A DNA stretch of 38,046 bases from an uncultured Porphyromonadaceae bacterium (lineage in GTDB: Bacteria; Bacteroidota; Bacteroidia; Bacteroidales; Muribaculaceae), in contig CAMNRO010000023.1 in the NCBI GenBank assembly GCA_946553045.1, positions 1 through 38,046 of the forward strand, given 5' to 3'. The position numbers and the translations under genes are program-made. Below are positions 13,470 through 22,289 of the stretch, in pieces; the stretch's first letter is position 1, and the number at the start of each line of letters is the position of its first letter. The notes under the pieces are model-generated. The model had not been told where the DNA came from, did no database searches, and was given only the letters and a program-made list of their open reading frames with translations.

Positions 13470-14762
13470 ATGAAACATTACATCCTTTCGACTGCGATAA
13501 TGCTGACGGCTACAATTGCCTCGGCTCAGAATTCATGGACTTATGCCGACTGTGTGGCATATGCCCGCGAGCACAACATATCGCTGCAGAAATCGCGCCT
13601 CAAAGAAGAAACCTCGGCCTACGACCTCGAAGAGGCTAAGGCGCAGTGGCAGCCGAGCCTCGATTTCTCCACCACCCACACACTGAGCAACACGCCATGG
13701 GCCGACGGCAATAAGAACAGCTACAACAGCAGCTATGGCCTCAATGCCGGCTGGACCGTATGGAACGGTGGCCTGCGCGAAAATACCATCCGACAAAGCC
13801 GGCTGCGCACCGAAATAGACCGCCTCGACACCGGCGATATCATGCGCACCCTCGAAACCGACCTGCTGCAGGTGTACATGAATATCCTATACGCCCGCGA
13901 GGCTATCGACATCTACGAAGAAGCCGTGAAAGTGAGCGAAGCTCAGGCCGACCGAGCCCGACAGCTCATGGAAGCCGGAAAACTGTCGAAGGTAGACTAT
14001 GCCAGCCTTAACTCTCAGTATGAACAGGACAAATACTCGCTTGTAAACGCGCGCGGCACCTACGACACCCGACGCATGGAACTGAAGCAACTTCTCGAAC
14101 TCGGTATCGACGACAACATCAGCCTCGCCGATGTCGAATGGACAGCCGAGCAGGTCCTCGCTCAGCTGCCTCCGATTGACGACAGCTATCGCCTCGCTCT
14201 CGAAACCGACCTTCGGATACGTGGACTTGAGATGGAGAAATCATCGTCCGATCTCGACATAGCCATAGCAAAAGCCGGACGCCTGCCCAAGATATCGCTG
14301 AATGCAGGCGTCGGAACCGGATACTTTGCTCCGGGCGGAGCTTTCGGCACATCTCTCAAGCAGGCATGGAACGAAAACATAGGTCTCACTCTCGCAATAC
14401 CTATCCTCGACAACAAAAAGACCAAAACAGCTGTAGCACGGGCCAAAGTGACTCGCCTTGGCGCCGAACTCGACATCGAGAAACGCCGCACCGACCTGGC
14501 ACAGACCGTCGAAAACTGGTATATAGACACCCGTTCGGCCCAGTCGCGCTTCGAAGCCGCGGAAACTCAGCTCGAATCGGCTCAACTGACCGAAGAACTC
14601 ACCGACGAACGCTTCCGTCTCGGCTACGTCAATACCGTCGAGCTCATGAACGCTCATAAGGCGTATATCGAAGCGCGCCATACTCTGCTCCAAGCCAAGT
14701 ACATGGCCATGCTCGGACAAAAAATGATTGAATTCTACCGAAACGCAAAAATAACACTATGA
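13470..14762 (+). CDS. TolC-family outer-membrane efflux protein
   Basis: 430 aa with a cleavable signal peptide (about 1-19, ending IASAQ). The rest has the two-fold repeated helix-strand structure of OEP/TolC proteins: long heptad-like helices (VSEAQADRARQLMEAGKLSK; EAAETQLESAQLTEELTDER) and the conserved RFRLGYVNTVELMNA segment. It forms the trimeric outer-membrane exit duct for the pump encoded downstream. The stop overlaps the start of the adaptor gene by 4 bp. First gene of a four-gene efflux operon (duct, adaptor, ATPase, permease). Confidence 0.93.
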   Translation: MKHYILSTAIMLTATIASAQNSWTYADCVAYAREHNISLQKSRLKEETSAYDLEEAKAQWQPSLDFSTTHTLSNTPWADGNKNSYNSSYGLNAGWTVWNGGLRENTIRQSRLRTEIDRLDTGDIMRTLETDLLQVYMNILYAREAIDIYEEAVKVSEAQADRARQLMEAGKLSKVDYASLNSQYEQDKYSLVNARGTYDTRRMELKQLLELGIDDNISLADVEWTAEQVLAQLPPIDDSYRLALETDLRIRGLEMEKSSSDLDIAIAKAGRLPKISLNAGVGTGYFAPGGAFGTSLKQAWNENIGLTLAIPILDNKKTKTAVARAKVTRLGAELDIEKRRTDLAQTVENWYIDTRSAQSRFEAAETQLESAQLTEELTDERFRLGYVNTVELMNAHKAYIEARHTLLQAKYMAMLGQKMIEFYRNAKITL

Positions 14763-15925
14763 TAACAAGCAGACTAACCATCATCGCCGCATTTGCTCTC
14801 ATGCTCGCCGCATGCGGCAATAAACAGTCTGTGAGCCTCACAACCGTAAAGGCCGAGCGAGGCGAACTGACTGAAACAGTCACTGCCACTGGCACAATCG
14901 AATCCGTAACACAGGTTGATGTCGGCACTCAGGGAACAGGCATTATAGACAAACTCTATGCCGACTACAACAGCGTGGTAAGCAAAGGCGAACTAATCGC
15001 CGAAATAGAAAAGACACTGCTCGAAAGCGACCTTCGGAGCGCCGAGGCCAACGTCGAATCCGCACGCCTGACCTATGAATACAATCTCTCTAACTATAAT
15101 CGCGACAAAGCCCTGCACGACAAGCAGCTCATAAGCGATTATGAATTCCAGACGACCACCAAAGACCTCGACGTTTCGAAAGCCGCCTACGACAAAGCAA
15201 AGGCCGACCGCGTACGTGCTGCCAAGAATCTGAACTACGCCGAAATCTATTCGCCAATCGACGGTATCGTTATTTCGCGCGAGGTCGAAGTGGGCCAGAC
15301 TGTGGTCTCGAACATGACTGTAGCCAACATCTACACCATCGCCGACCTCGACAACATGCAGGTTATAGGCAATGTCGACGAAGCCGACATCGGACAGGTT
15401 AAGGTCGGCCAGTCAGTCACGTTTTCGGTCGACGCCTACCCCGACGAGCTTTTCGAAGGAAATGTCACCCAGGTACGCCTCAACCCCACAACAGAAAGTA
15501 ATGTCGTGACATACGAGGTCGTGGTAAACGCCCCGAACCCAGAGCATAAATTAATACCCGGACTCACCGCCAACCTCACCATCTATGTCATGCGCGAGCA
15601 GAACGTGCTTCTGCTACCGACGAAAGTCTTCACATTCGAGCCCCTGAATACTGAAAATACCAAAAACCTCCCGCAGGCGACAGACAATATTCCGGTTCTC
15701 GGCGAAAATCAGAAACTGATATGGATTGTGGATGGCGACAGACTTGTACCCACGGCTGTGACCACCGGTGCAAGCAACGGTATCAAAACAGAGATAACAG
15801 CCGGCATTGCCGATGGCGCAATCGTTGCAGAAGACTACGATACAGCGGTCCAACCGGCAGCGTCACCCGACAGCGAACGCAGCCCCTTCGCCCCTCAGCC
15901 CCCGGGCCGCAACAAAAAGAAATGA
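14759..15925 (+). CDS. MacA-like periplasmic adaptor (HlyD/RND family)
   Basis: 388-aa lipoprotein-type adaptor. The signal peptide ends in a lipobox (LMLAAC, Cys19). Order: lipoyl half (VTATGTIES..VDVGTQGTG, about 40-65), alpha-helical hairpin (about 78-140, with VESARLTYEYNLSNYNRDK), second lipoyl half (YAEIYSPIDGIVISREVEVG), beta-barrel, and a membrane-proximal domain. The Pro/Lys-rich C-terminus (QPPGRNKKK) is a tail. It links the MacB-type pump to the TolC-type duct. Overlaps the upstream gene by 4 bp and is followed by the ATPase gene after 4 bp. Confidence 0.92.
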   Translation: MITSRLTIIAAFALMLAACGNKQSVSLTTVKAERGELTETVTATGTIESVTQVDVGTQGTGIIDKLYADYNSVVSKGELIAEIEKTLLESDLRSAEANVESARLTYEYNLSNYNRDKALHDKQLISDYEFQTTTKDLDVSKAAYDKAKADRVRAAKNLNYAEIYSPIDGIVISREVEVGQTVVSNMTVANIYTIADLDNMQVIGNVDEADIGQVKVGQSVTFSVDAYPDELFEGNVTQVRLNPTTESNVVTYEVVVNAPNPEHKLIPGLTANLTIYVMREQNVLLLPTKVFTFEPLNTENTKNLPQATDNIPVLGENQKLIWIVDGDRLVPTAVTTGASNGIKTEITAGIADGAIVAEDYDTAVQPAASPDSERSPFAPQPPGRNKKK

Positions 15926-15929
15926 GACA

Positions 15930-16679
15930 ATGAGCAACGATAAAGAAATAATACGCGTCGAAAAACTGCGCCGCGAATTTATCGTCGGCGGAGAAAAGGT
16001 AAAAGCCCTGCGTGGAGTATCATTCTCTATCTACGAAGGAGAGTTTGTAACCATAATGGGCACCTCAGGTTCCGGAAAATCGACTTTGCTGAATATTCTT
16101 GGCTGCCTCGACACCCCTACTTCAGGTGAATATCTGCTTGATGGAGTGTCGGTGCAGACCATGAGCAAGAATCAGCGGGCAATCACCCGAAACCGCAAAA
16201 TAGGCTTCGTGTTCCAGAACTATAATCTGCTGCCCAAGACCACGGCAATAGAAAACGTAGAGCTACCCCTGCTCTACAACTCGGCGGTCAACGCACGCGA
16301 ACGTCGGGAAAAGGCCATCGCCGCTCTTGAGGCTGTGGAACTCGGCAGCCGCCTCAATCACAAAAGCAACCAGATGTCAGGCGGGCAGCAGCAACGCGTA
16401 GCCATAGCCCGCGCCCTTGTCAACGACCCGGTGATTATCCTCGCCGACGAAGCCACCGGCAACCTCGATACCCGCACCTCGTTCAGCATTCTAATGCTCT
16501 TCCAGGAGCTCCACGCCAAGGGGCGCACAATCATATTTGTGACCCACAACCCCGAACTGGCCGAATATTCATCGCGCAACATCGTGCTGCGCGACGGCAA
16601 AGTGGTTTCCGACACAGCAAATCCGCACCCCGCATCGGCAAAAGAAGCATTCGAAAACCTTCCGAAAGACAATGACTGA
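15930..16679 (+). CDS. MacB-type ABC transporter ATPase
   Basis: 249-aa nucleotide-binding subunit of the LolD/MacB type. Walker [10 protein letters not shown] (44-52), Q-loop [15 protein letters not shown] signature [15 protein letters not shown] (149-163), Walker B VIILADEA (168-175), D-loop GNLD and H-loop VTHNPEL. In E. coli MacB the ATPase and permease are fused; here they are separate genes, as common in Bacteroidota. The ATG at 15930 is chosen because upstream in-frame ATGs lie inside the adaptor gene. It drives mechanotransmission-type export of substrates from the periplasm. Confidence 0.93.
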   Translation: MSNDKEIIRVEKLRREFIVGGEKVKALRGVSFSIYEGEFVTIMGTSGSGKSTLLNILGCLDTPTSGEYLLDGVSVQTMSKNQRAITRNRKIGFVFQNYNLLPKTTAIENVELPLLYNSAVNARERREKAIAALEAVELGSRLNHKSNQMSGGQQQRVAIARALVNDPVIILADEATGNLDTRTSFSILMLFQELHAKGRTIIFVTHNPELAEYSSRNIVLRDGKVVSDTANPHPASAKEAFENLPKDND

Positions 16680-16681
16680 CA

Positions 16682-17899
16682 ATGAATATAGCCAATCTAT
16701 TGAAAATAGCGCTTAAGGCGCTCAACAATAACAAGCTGCGCTGTTTTCTCACCATGCTCGGCATCATCATAGGCGTGGCATCGGTCATAACCATGCTCGC
16801 CATCGGCCAAGGCTCGAAAAACAGCATCAAGGAGCAGATTTCCGAAATGGGGTCGAACATGATAATGATTCACCCGGGCAACATGCAGCGCGGAGGCGTT
16901 CGCCAGAGCGCCGACGACATGCAGACCCTCGAAGTTTCAGACTACGAAGCACTGCAGCAGCTCCCCGGAATAGCGGCAATCTCACCCTCTGTCAATTCAA
17001 ACGGACAGCTTGTGATAGGAAACAACAACTACCCCTCGTCGATATATGGAATCACGCCCGACTATCTCGATATCCGCAAACTAAAGGTGAAAGACGGCTC
17101 CATGTTTACCGAACAGGACATCAAATCGGCTGCAAAAGTGTGCATTCTCGGAAAAACGGTAGTGGACAATCTATTTCCTAACGGCGACGACCCGGTAGGA
17201 CGCGTGATACGCTTCGGAAAAATACCGCTTACCGTAATAGGAGTGCTCGAATCGAAAGGCACGAACTCGATGGGTCAGGACCAGGACGACGTCGTGCTTG
17301 CACCCTATACAACTGTAATGAAGCGCATTCTCGCCATAGACTACATACAAGGCATATTCGCCAGCGCAACCGATGAAGACCGGACAGAAGCGACCATCGA
17401 AGCTATCACAGAAGTCCTCCGCACACGTCACAAGATAAAAGAAGACGCCGACAACGACTTCGAAATCCGCTCCCAGCAGGAGCTAAGCGAGATGATGAAT
17501 TCGACAAGCGACATGATGACAGTTCTTCTCGCCTGTATAGCGGGCATATCGCTGCTCGTCGGCGGTATTGGAATCATGAACATCATGTATGTCTCCGTCA
17601 CAGAACGCACCCGCGAAATAGGCCTCCGCATGTCTATCGGCGCACGAGGCATCGACATATTGTCTCAATTCCTCATCGAGGCTGTGATAATAAGTGTGAG
17701 CGGCGGCGTCATCGGCATTTTTGTAGGCGTACTTGCCTCTTGGCTTGTCAACATAATAGCCCACTGGCCCGTCTACATTCAACCCTATTCAGTGGTACTG
17801 TCATTCGCAGTATGTACCATCACCGGCATTTTCTTTGGTTGGTATCCGGCCCAGAAAGCCGCAAACCTCGATCCTATCGAGGCCATACGATATGAATAA
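16682..17899 (+). CDS. MacB-type ABC transporter permease
   Basis: 405-aa inner-membrane permease of the FtsX/MacB superfamily: an N-terminal membrane helix (about 22-45, LTMLGIIIGVASVITMLAIG), a large MacB_PCD periplasmic domain (about 48-275) and three C-terminal helices (about 278-303, 329-357 and 365-388) with the family segment VTERTREIGLRMSIGAR. The terminus PAQKAANLDPIEAIRYE is also characteristic. Begins 2 bp after the ATPase stop; last gene of the efflux operon, followed by a strong terminator. Substrate (macrolide-like drug, lipid or peptide) cannot be read from sequence. Confidence 0.93.
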   Translation: MNIANLLKIALKALNNNKLRCFLTMLGIIIGVASVITMLAIGQGSKNSIKEQISEMGSNMIMIHPGNMQRGGVRQSADDMQTLEVSDYEALQQLPGIAAISPSVNSNGQLVIGNNNYPSSIYGITPDYLDIRKLKVKDGSMFTEQDIKSAAKVCILGKTVVDNLFPNGDDPVGRVIRFGKIPLTVIGVLESKGTNSMGQDQDDVVLAPYTTVMKRILAIDYIQGIFASATDEDRTEATIEAITEVLRTRHKIKEDADNDFEIRSQQELSEMMNSTSDMMTVLLACIAGISLLVGGIGIMNIMYVSVTERTREIGLRMSIGARGIDILSQFLIEAVIISVSGGVIGIFVGVLASWLVNIIAHWPVYIQPYSVVLSFAVCTITGIFFGWYPAQKAANLDPIEAIRYE

Positions 17900-17917
17900 C
17901 ATCGGTTAGTAATAGGT

Positions 17918-17956
17918 GCGGGCACGTCCTCGTGAGAAGACGTGCCCGCTTTTTTA
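17918..17956 (+). terminator. Terminator of the MacAB/TolC-type operon
   Basis: Perfect 11-bp stem GCGGGCACGTC (17918-17928) and GACGTGCCCGC (17939-17949) followed by TTTTTTA. Confidence 0.9.
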
Positions 17957-17967
17957 TTATGATAATG

Positions 17968-18750
17968 CTAATTATTTTTTACCCGACCTCCGGTATTCGA
18001 AGAAATGCTTGTCGGGTGCGCAATGTTGCACTTCACTTGACCGCCTGTATTGGCCTCGGCCTTTCCTGTCTCTGCCTTCATGGCAACAGCGTTGACAGTA
18101 CCTGAGGTGTTTGCTTTGAAATCGACTTTGTCCACACTGCCGCCATTGACGGTGACCGAACCGCTCGTATTGGCTTCTGCTTTGAACTGGCCGCCCTGAA
18201 GCAAACCGATTTTTGCCGAAGCAGATGTCGACACATGCACATCGGCCTTTCCGCTTACTTTCAATTGCTGTACGCTTACAGAGCCCGACGTCGATGCTTC
18301 AATATCGCAATCGGACGCACTCACCTTTCCTAAAAGAATTCTGGCCGAGGTAGATGCAGAAAGGTCAATGTCTTCAGACACAACAAGCGCACCGCGGATT
18401 TCGACTTTCGAACTGAGCGATGCGTCAATTTCCTTAAGCGAGCCAACCGTTACCTCTACCGTTGTTTTGGAATCACCCTTGAAGTTGAAATTTCTAGGAA
18501 ATCTGATATCCAATTCACCATCACTGGTTTTTACCTGTAATTCCTCGATAAGATTGTCGGGAGCACTGATTTTTACCGAACCTGTAGGATTGCCGATATG
18601 CACTACCAGATTGACCCTCGATACATCTATTTCATCAAAAGAACCGACAGAAACTGTCTTGCTTACGATGTTCGAACTCGGAGTCACCGTACGTGCGCAT
18701 GCCGGCATGGCGGCTACGGCTGCGATAATGATTGCTGATAAGATTTTCAT
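17968..18750 (-). CDS. DUF2807 (GIN domain) exported protein
   Basis: 260 aa with a signal peptide (about 1-19; a Cys18 makes a lipoprotein possible but the box MPAC is poor). The mature part is a DUF2807/putative auto-transporter adhesin head domain, a right-handed beta-helix. Seven copies of a short motif (ASTS, VSTS or ANTS/ANTG plus small residues) recur about every 20 residues from 132 to 257, each one coil of the helix. Function of the family is not established; it is usually extracytoplasmic and linked to surface stress. It sits alone after a terminator and next to lptD. Confidence 0.88.
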   Translation of the reverse strand: MKILSAIIIAAVAAMPACARTVTPSSNIVSKTVSVGSFDEIDVSRVNLVVHIGNPTGSVKISAPDNLIEELQVKTSDGELDIRFPRNFNFKGDSKTTVEVTVGSLKEIDASLSSKVEIRGALVVSEDIDLSASTSARILLGKVSASDCDIEASTSGSVSVQQLKVSGKADVHVSTSASAKIGLLQGGQFKAEANTSGSVTVNGGSVDKVDFKANTSGTVNAVAMKAETGKAEANTGGQVKCNIAHPTSISSNTGGRVKNN

Positions 18751-18868
18751 GTTTTAAGTTGTAGAAATTAGAAGCTGTGTATATATATGACGCACAAAGC
18801 CCCCTTAATGTTACAGATGAAAACAGAAAAAAATCAGACAAATCATTAAGAAACTATACAACAGCCTC

Positions 18869-21649
18869 TTAATACCAGGTCACGCCATTAGAGAGCGAGG
18901 AGCGCTTGTCATATTTCAAGTCGCTGAGCATGGCCGATTTGACTGCTATATGGAAATTATAGCTTTTATATGGCCCGACAGGCACAAAACTTGCACTCAT
19001 CGAGAAACAGTGCAGGTCGCGCGATATATTGCAGTTCATATATGCAATCTTGTGCGTATCGAAATTATATGACGCCGACAAGGAGAAATTCCAGTTAGGC
19101 GTAGGCCTTATATTGCCTGAGAACGACAGATTCTGGGTTATCTTGCTGTCGTATTCCATCTTTTGCTTGTTGAAAGTGCCATAGCCGTAATTCACGGAAT
19201 AGTTCAGCGTCAGGCTCCACGGGACCTCCCACTTCGAATATCCGTCGGCAGAAAACTCTCCGCTCCCCTCATTTTCCTTGTCGCGCTGGTTGCGTTCGTT
19301 CATGGCGCCGGAATTCTGATTATTGTCCTGATTATTATTATCGTTCGGATTATCCTTCTTGTTTTTCTTCTTGAAGGTGTCGTTGTTGAATGTGTACGAA
19401 AACGACGTACCCGTACGCATGAGACGGCCGATGCCTTTGCCGGCGGCAAGACGGGTCTTGTTGACACGCACAGGGTTTCCGGCCTCATTCAGCGCATAGG
19501 TATATACATCCCATGTGGCCGAAAGATTGAGATTGAATCCCTTGGTAAGTCGGAGAAGTATCGATGTCGTCAGGTCGCTCCAGTTAAGCGAGTCGGCGGC
19601 GAAATTATAGCTCTCCTGAATATTCAGATTCTCGATAAGCGATATTTTCTTCTCTCCGATTGAATCATTGTCGGATTTCACCTTCATTTCAAGATTGTTG
19701 GCCAGCGAGAAACTTACAGTACCCGATTTGCCCTGGCCCGGAACACCGAAAAGCGAGTTAGGGAAGTAACTGTATTTCTTCATCTGCTGCTGCCCCCGGG
19801 TATCGACATAGTCATACTGACCGTAATAGCCGAAGAACGGAGACGAGAAATCAGGATTGCCGCTGAACGATATCGACGGCGTCATCACATGACGTATCAT
19901 CTTTATCTTCTTGCCAAGCGGCCCTATTGGCTGAAAGAAACCGTAGACTTTAGTATCCATCGACACCGACGCCGTGAAATCCCATACGTTATAGAAACTG
20001 TATGCCGTATCCATAACCTCGACATTGCGTTCGGCATCCCAGCTGCGGTTTACCTTCGTGGTGTACATGCGGTCGGTCAGATTGACCGACGGAGTAATGT
20101 TTATATAGTTGAATACGTTGAACGTAGCCGAAATAGGCACAGTATGCCGCATACCGTTGCGCCAGTCCTTGATAAGGCTCTTCTGGAAGAAAACATCCTG
20201 CTTGGCCGTAAGCGAATTCTGGAAAAGGCCGGAGTACGACAATTTGATTTTCTCATACCACTTTTCAGCGCCGACAGCCTTCTTACGCTTGAACGGATAT
20301 ATCTGCGACATCGTCAAGGTCACATTAGGGAACGACACGGCAAGAGTCGAGTCCTGGGTACGCTGTGTCACGTTCATGGTTGTCGACAGACTCCATTTGG
20401 TGCCAGGGAAGCGATAGGTCATATTGACAGTCGAACTCTTGGTATTCTCCGTAAACGATGGCGAGTAATATGAATTGAGGTCGTTTCGGGTATATCCCGA
20501 CGTTGTGAAGTTGACACTTGCCGACAACGACATATTCGGATTGGCCTTCGAATCCTGGCTGTGGCTCCAGAGAATCTGGAAGTTGGTCTGGACAGAATGA
20601 TCGGGCGAACCCTTCTCGCCAAGAATGGTTTTCAGATAATTGAGGCTGAAATTACCGTTATATTTATATCGTTTGGCATAAGTGGAGCGTGCGTTTATGC
20701 CCCACGAACCTTTGGTATAGATTTCACCGGTCAGAGCCAGGTCGATATTATCGTTGATTGCAAAATAATAACCGCCGTCGCGCAGATAGAATCCGCGGTT
20801 ATAGTCATCGCCGAAGGTCGGCACGATAATGCCGGACGCATAGCTGTCTGTAAACGGGAAGTAACCGAACGGCAACGCAAGTGGCAAGGGCAACCCGGCC
20901 AGCACCATATATGTAGGACCGAAGACAACATTCTTGCCCGGCCTTACCTTTGCCTTGGTCATCTGGAAATAGAAATGCGGGTCTTCGTGATTGTCGCAGG
21001 TCGTGTAGCGGCCGTCGCCGATATAGAAATTACCGGTCGAATCTTTCTTCGTTGTGCCTCCGGTGAGATACCCCTCGCCCTGCTGGGTGATTACATTTTT
21101 AATATAACCTTTCTCCGTCTGGAAGTTATACCGCATCGTCTTGGCCTCATAGTCGGTACCGCCCTGGCTGAACACAGGCTTGCCGATAAGCTCTCCTGTT
21201 GTATCCTCGCGGCCTACAGCATAAACCGTATTATCGCGAAGATTCATTTCAATCTGCTCCGCGTCAAGCTTTATATCTCCATATGTGACCGAGCTCGAAC
21301 CATACATGAATGCCGAATCCCGACGGACGATAAGCATCGAATCCGATGAATTGAACAGCACAGGAGCATCAAGGTCTACTTTGGTATAGCGCATGCGCGA
21401 GGGTGCCGAAGCTATCGCCCGATTGACCGCTCGCGACGAATCGGCAGGCACAACAAGCACCGAATCGCCTATGGCAACTGTGTCCGCGGCCAGAATCGCA
21501 GGCGCAGATACAGGCACGACGGAGTCAAAGACCCCGTCTGGCATATCCGGCAGCGATGTGCCTTTACCCGAAAAAGCCAGCGATATGGCCCCGAGTACTA
21601 TAAGATATATTAATAATCGTCGCAACGGCAGATTCGTTTGGAGCCACAA
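18869..21649 (-). CDS. lptD: LPS-assembly outer-membrane protein LptD (Bacteroidota type)
   Basis: 926-aa outer-membrane protein that completes lipopolysaccharide transport to the cell surface. Signal region near residues 12-29; periplasmic OstA-like beta-jellyroll about 85-225 (ITQQGEGYLTGG, GRYTTCDNHEDPHFYF), followed by the LptD barrel with LPFGYFPFTDSYASGIIVP and many alternating strands to the C-terminal Tyr. An Asn/Lys/Asp-rich loop (about 750-795) interrupts the barrel, probably extracellular. The only in-frame start after the last upstream stop is TTG at 21649; the ATG at 21676 is out of frame. No LptE gene is visible nearby. Confidence 0.9.
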   Translation of the reverse strand: MWLQTNLPLRRLLIYLIVLGAISLAFSGKGTSLPDMPDGVFDSVVPVSAPAILAADTVAIGDSVLVVPADSSRAVNRAIASAPSRMRYTKVDLDAPVLFNSSDSMLIVRRDSAFMYGSSSVTYGDIKLDAEQIEMNLRDNTVYAVGREDTTGELIGKPVFSQGGTDYEAKTMRYNFQTEKGYIKNVITQQGEGYLTGGTTKKDSTGNFYIGDGRYTTCDNHEDPHFYFQMTKAKVRPGKNVVFGPTYMVLAGLPLPLALPFGYFPFTDSYASGIIVPTFGDDYNRGFYLRDGGYYFAINDNIDLALTGEIYTKGSWGINARSTYAKRYKYNGNFSLNYLKTILGEKGSPDHSVQTNFQILWSHSQDSKANPNMSLSASVNFTTSGYTRNDLNSYYSPSFTENTKSSTVNMTYRFPGTKWSLSTTMNVTQRTQDSTLAVSFPNVTLTMSQIYPFKRKKAVGAEKWYEKIKLSYSGLFQNSLTAKQDVFFQKSLIKDWRNGMRHTVPISATFNVFNYINITPSVNLTDRMYTTKVNRSWDAERNVEVMDTAYSFYNVWDFTASVSMDTKVYGFFQPIGPLGKKIKMIRHVMTPSISFSGNPDFSSPFFGYYGQYDYVDTRGQQQMKKYSYFPNSLFGVPGQGKSGTVSFSLANNLEMKVKSDNDSIGEKKISLIENLNIQESYNFAADSLNWSDLTTSILLRLTKGFNLNLSATWDVYTYALNEAGNPVRVNKTRLAAGKGIGRLMRTGTSFSYTFNNDTFKKKNKKDNPNDNNNQDNNQNSGAMNERNQRDKENEGSGEFSADGYSKWEVPWSLTLNYSVNYGYGTFNKQKMEYDSKITQNLSFSGNIRPTPNWNFSLSASYNFDTHKIAYMNCNISRDLHCFSMSASFVPVGPYKSYNFHIAVKSAMLSDLKYDKRSSLSNGVTWY

Positions 21650-21790
21650 AGTTAAACAAAAAATACTTCATACAGACACTCCTCATGTTAAAATGCGTTC
21701 AAAGTACGACTCATATATCGCAAACAGCTGAAATAAAGCACCCTTATAAAATGGATTATGTTTCAATTATGCAACTTGGATACATAATAT

Positions 21791-21821
21791 TTTGGCAGAT
21801 AAGATTTTTTTCGTAAATTTG
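21791..21821 (+). promoter_or_regulatory. rpmE2 promoter (TTTG-N19-TAAATTTG)
   Basis: Best promoter in the window: TTTG at 21791-21794 and TAAATTTG at 21814-21821 with 19 bp between, exactly the Bacteroidota sigma-ABfr consensus. Predicted leader of about 70 nt. Confidence 0.75.
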
Positions 21822-21837
21822 CAGGCCATTACGAATT

Positions 21838-21854
21838 GGCGACCTACCATCGCC
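21838..21854 (+). promoter_or_regulatory. Hairpin in the rpmE2 leader
   Basis: GGCGA (21838-21842) pairs with TCGCC (21850-21854) around a 7-nt loop in the untranslated leader of the L31 gene. Ribosomal protein leaders often carry autoregulatory structures; this one is small and could be chance. Confidence 0.3.
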
Positions 21855-21897
21855 GTTTCTAAAAGACTGATTAATACGTATTAAAGAGAGAATAGCA

Positions 21898-22152
21898 ATG
21901 AAAAAAGACATTCATCCCGCGAACTACCGCGAAGTGGTGTTCAAAGACATGTCGAACGAGGAAATCTTCATCACCCGCTCGACCGTAGCCACCCGCGAGA
22001 CAATCGAAATCGACGGCGTGACCTATCCCCTGGTAAAACTTGAAATCACCAGCTCTTCGCACCCCTTCTTCACCGGCAAGCAGAAGCTCGTCGACACAGC
22101 AGGCCGCGTAGACAAGTTCATGAGCCGCTACAGCGTTCGCAACAAAAAATAA
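21898..22152 (+). CDS. rpmE2: 50S ribosomal protein L31 type B
   Basis: 84-aa L31 of the zinc-independent type B: starts MKKDIHP, has [18 protein letters not shown] and lacks the CxxC zinc motifs of type A. It is a large-subunit protein bridging the two subunits. Length is right for the family. It has its own consensus promoter and a terminator, so it is a single-gene unit. Bacteroidota often use a type B L31 as the main copy, so it need not be zinc-starvation specific. Confidence 0.95.
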   Translation: MKKDIHPANYREVVFKDMSNEEIFITRSTVATRETIEIDGVTYPLVKLEITSSSHPFFTGKQKLVDTAGRVDKFMSRYSVRNKK

Positions 22153-22216
22153 ATTCTGTCTCCGACTCCGGACAGCCAATGCGCAAGGCCGTCAGGATTT
22201 ACAGACATCACAGCAT

Positions 22217-22249
22217 AAAGCCGACCCGAACAGGTCGGCTTTATTTTTT
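22217..22249 (+). terminator. rpmE2 terminator
   Basis: Perfect 10-bp stem AAAGCCGACC (22217-22226) and GGTCGGCTTT (22233-22242) with a 6-nt loop, followed by ATTTTTTA. Confidence 0.9.
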
Positions 22250-22264
22250 ATCAGTTTTTTTGCT

Positions 22265-22272
22265 TATATTTG
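22265..22272 (+). promoter_or_regulatory. -7 box (TATATTTG) of the BNR lipoprotein gene
   Basis: Exact TAnnTTTG match 17 nt before the ATG at 22290. It excludes the longer in-frame start at 22179, which would lie inside the preceding terminator. Confidence 0.6.
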
Positions 22273-22289
22273 CAAAAACTGACATTCAC

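Noticed and set aside
15807..15929. Longer MacB-type ATPase start at 15807
   Set aside because: It overlaps the 3' end of the adaptor gene by more than 100 bp and adds a low-complexity tail without matching the family start; the ATG at 15930 fits.
20561..21349. Long open frame (262 codons) on the plus strand inside lptD
   Set aside because: Lies fully antisense to lptD, with composition resembling an inverse reading of the barrel gene and no recognisable domain; similar long antisense frames at 29451-30434, 32946-33677 and 36691-37491 are shadows too.
21650..21678. ATG at 21676 as lptD start
   Set aside because: It is out of frame with LptD and terminates after about two dozen codons.
22179..22289. 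Longer N-terminus for the BNR lipoprotein starting at 22179
   Set aside because: It would run through the rpmE2 terminator and the -7 box, and it would bury the lipobox; the ATG at 22290 gives a proper signal peptide.
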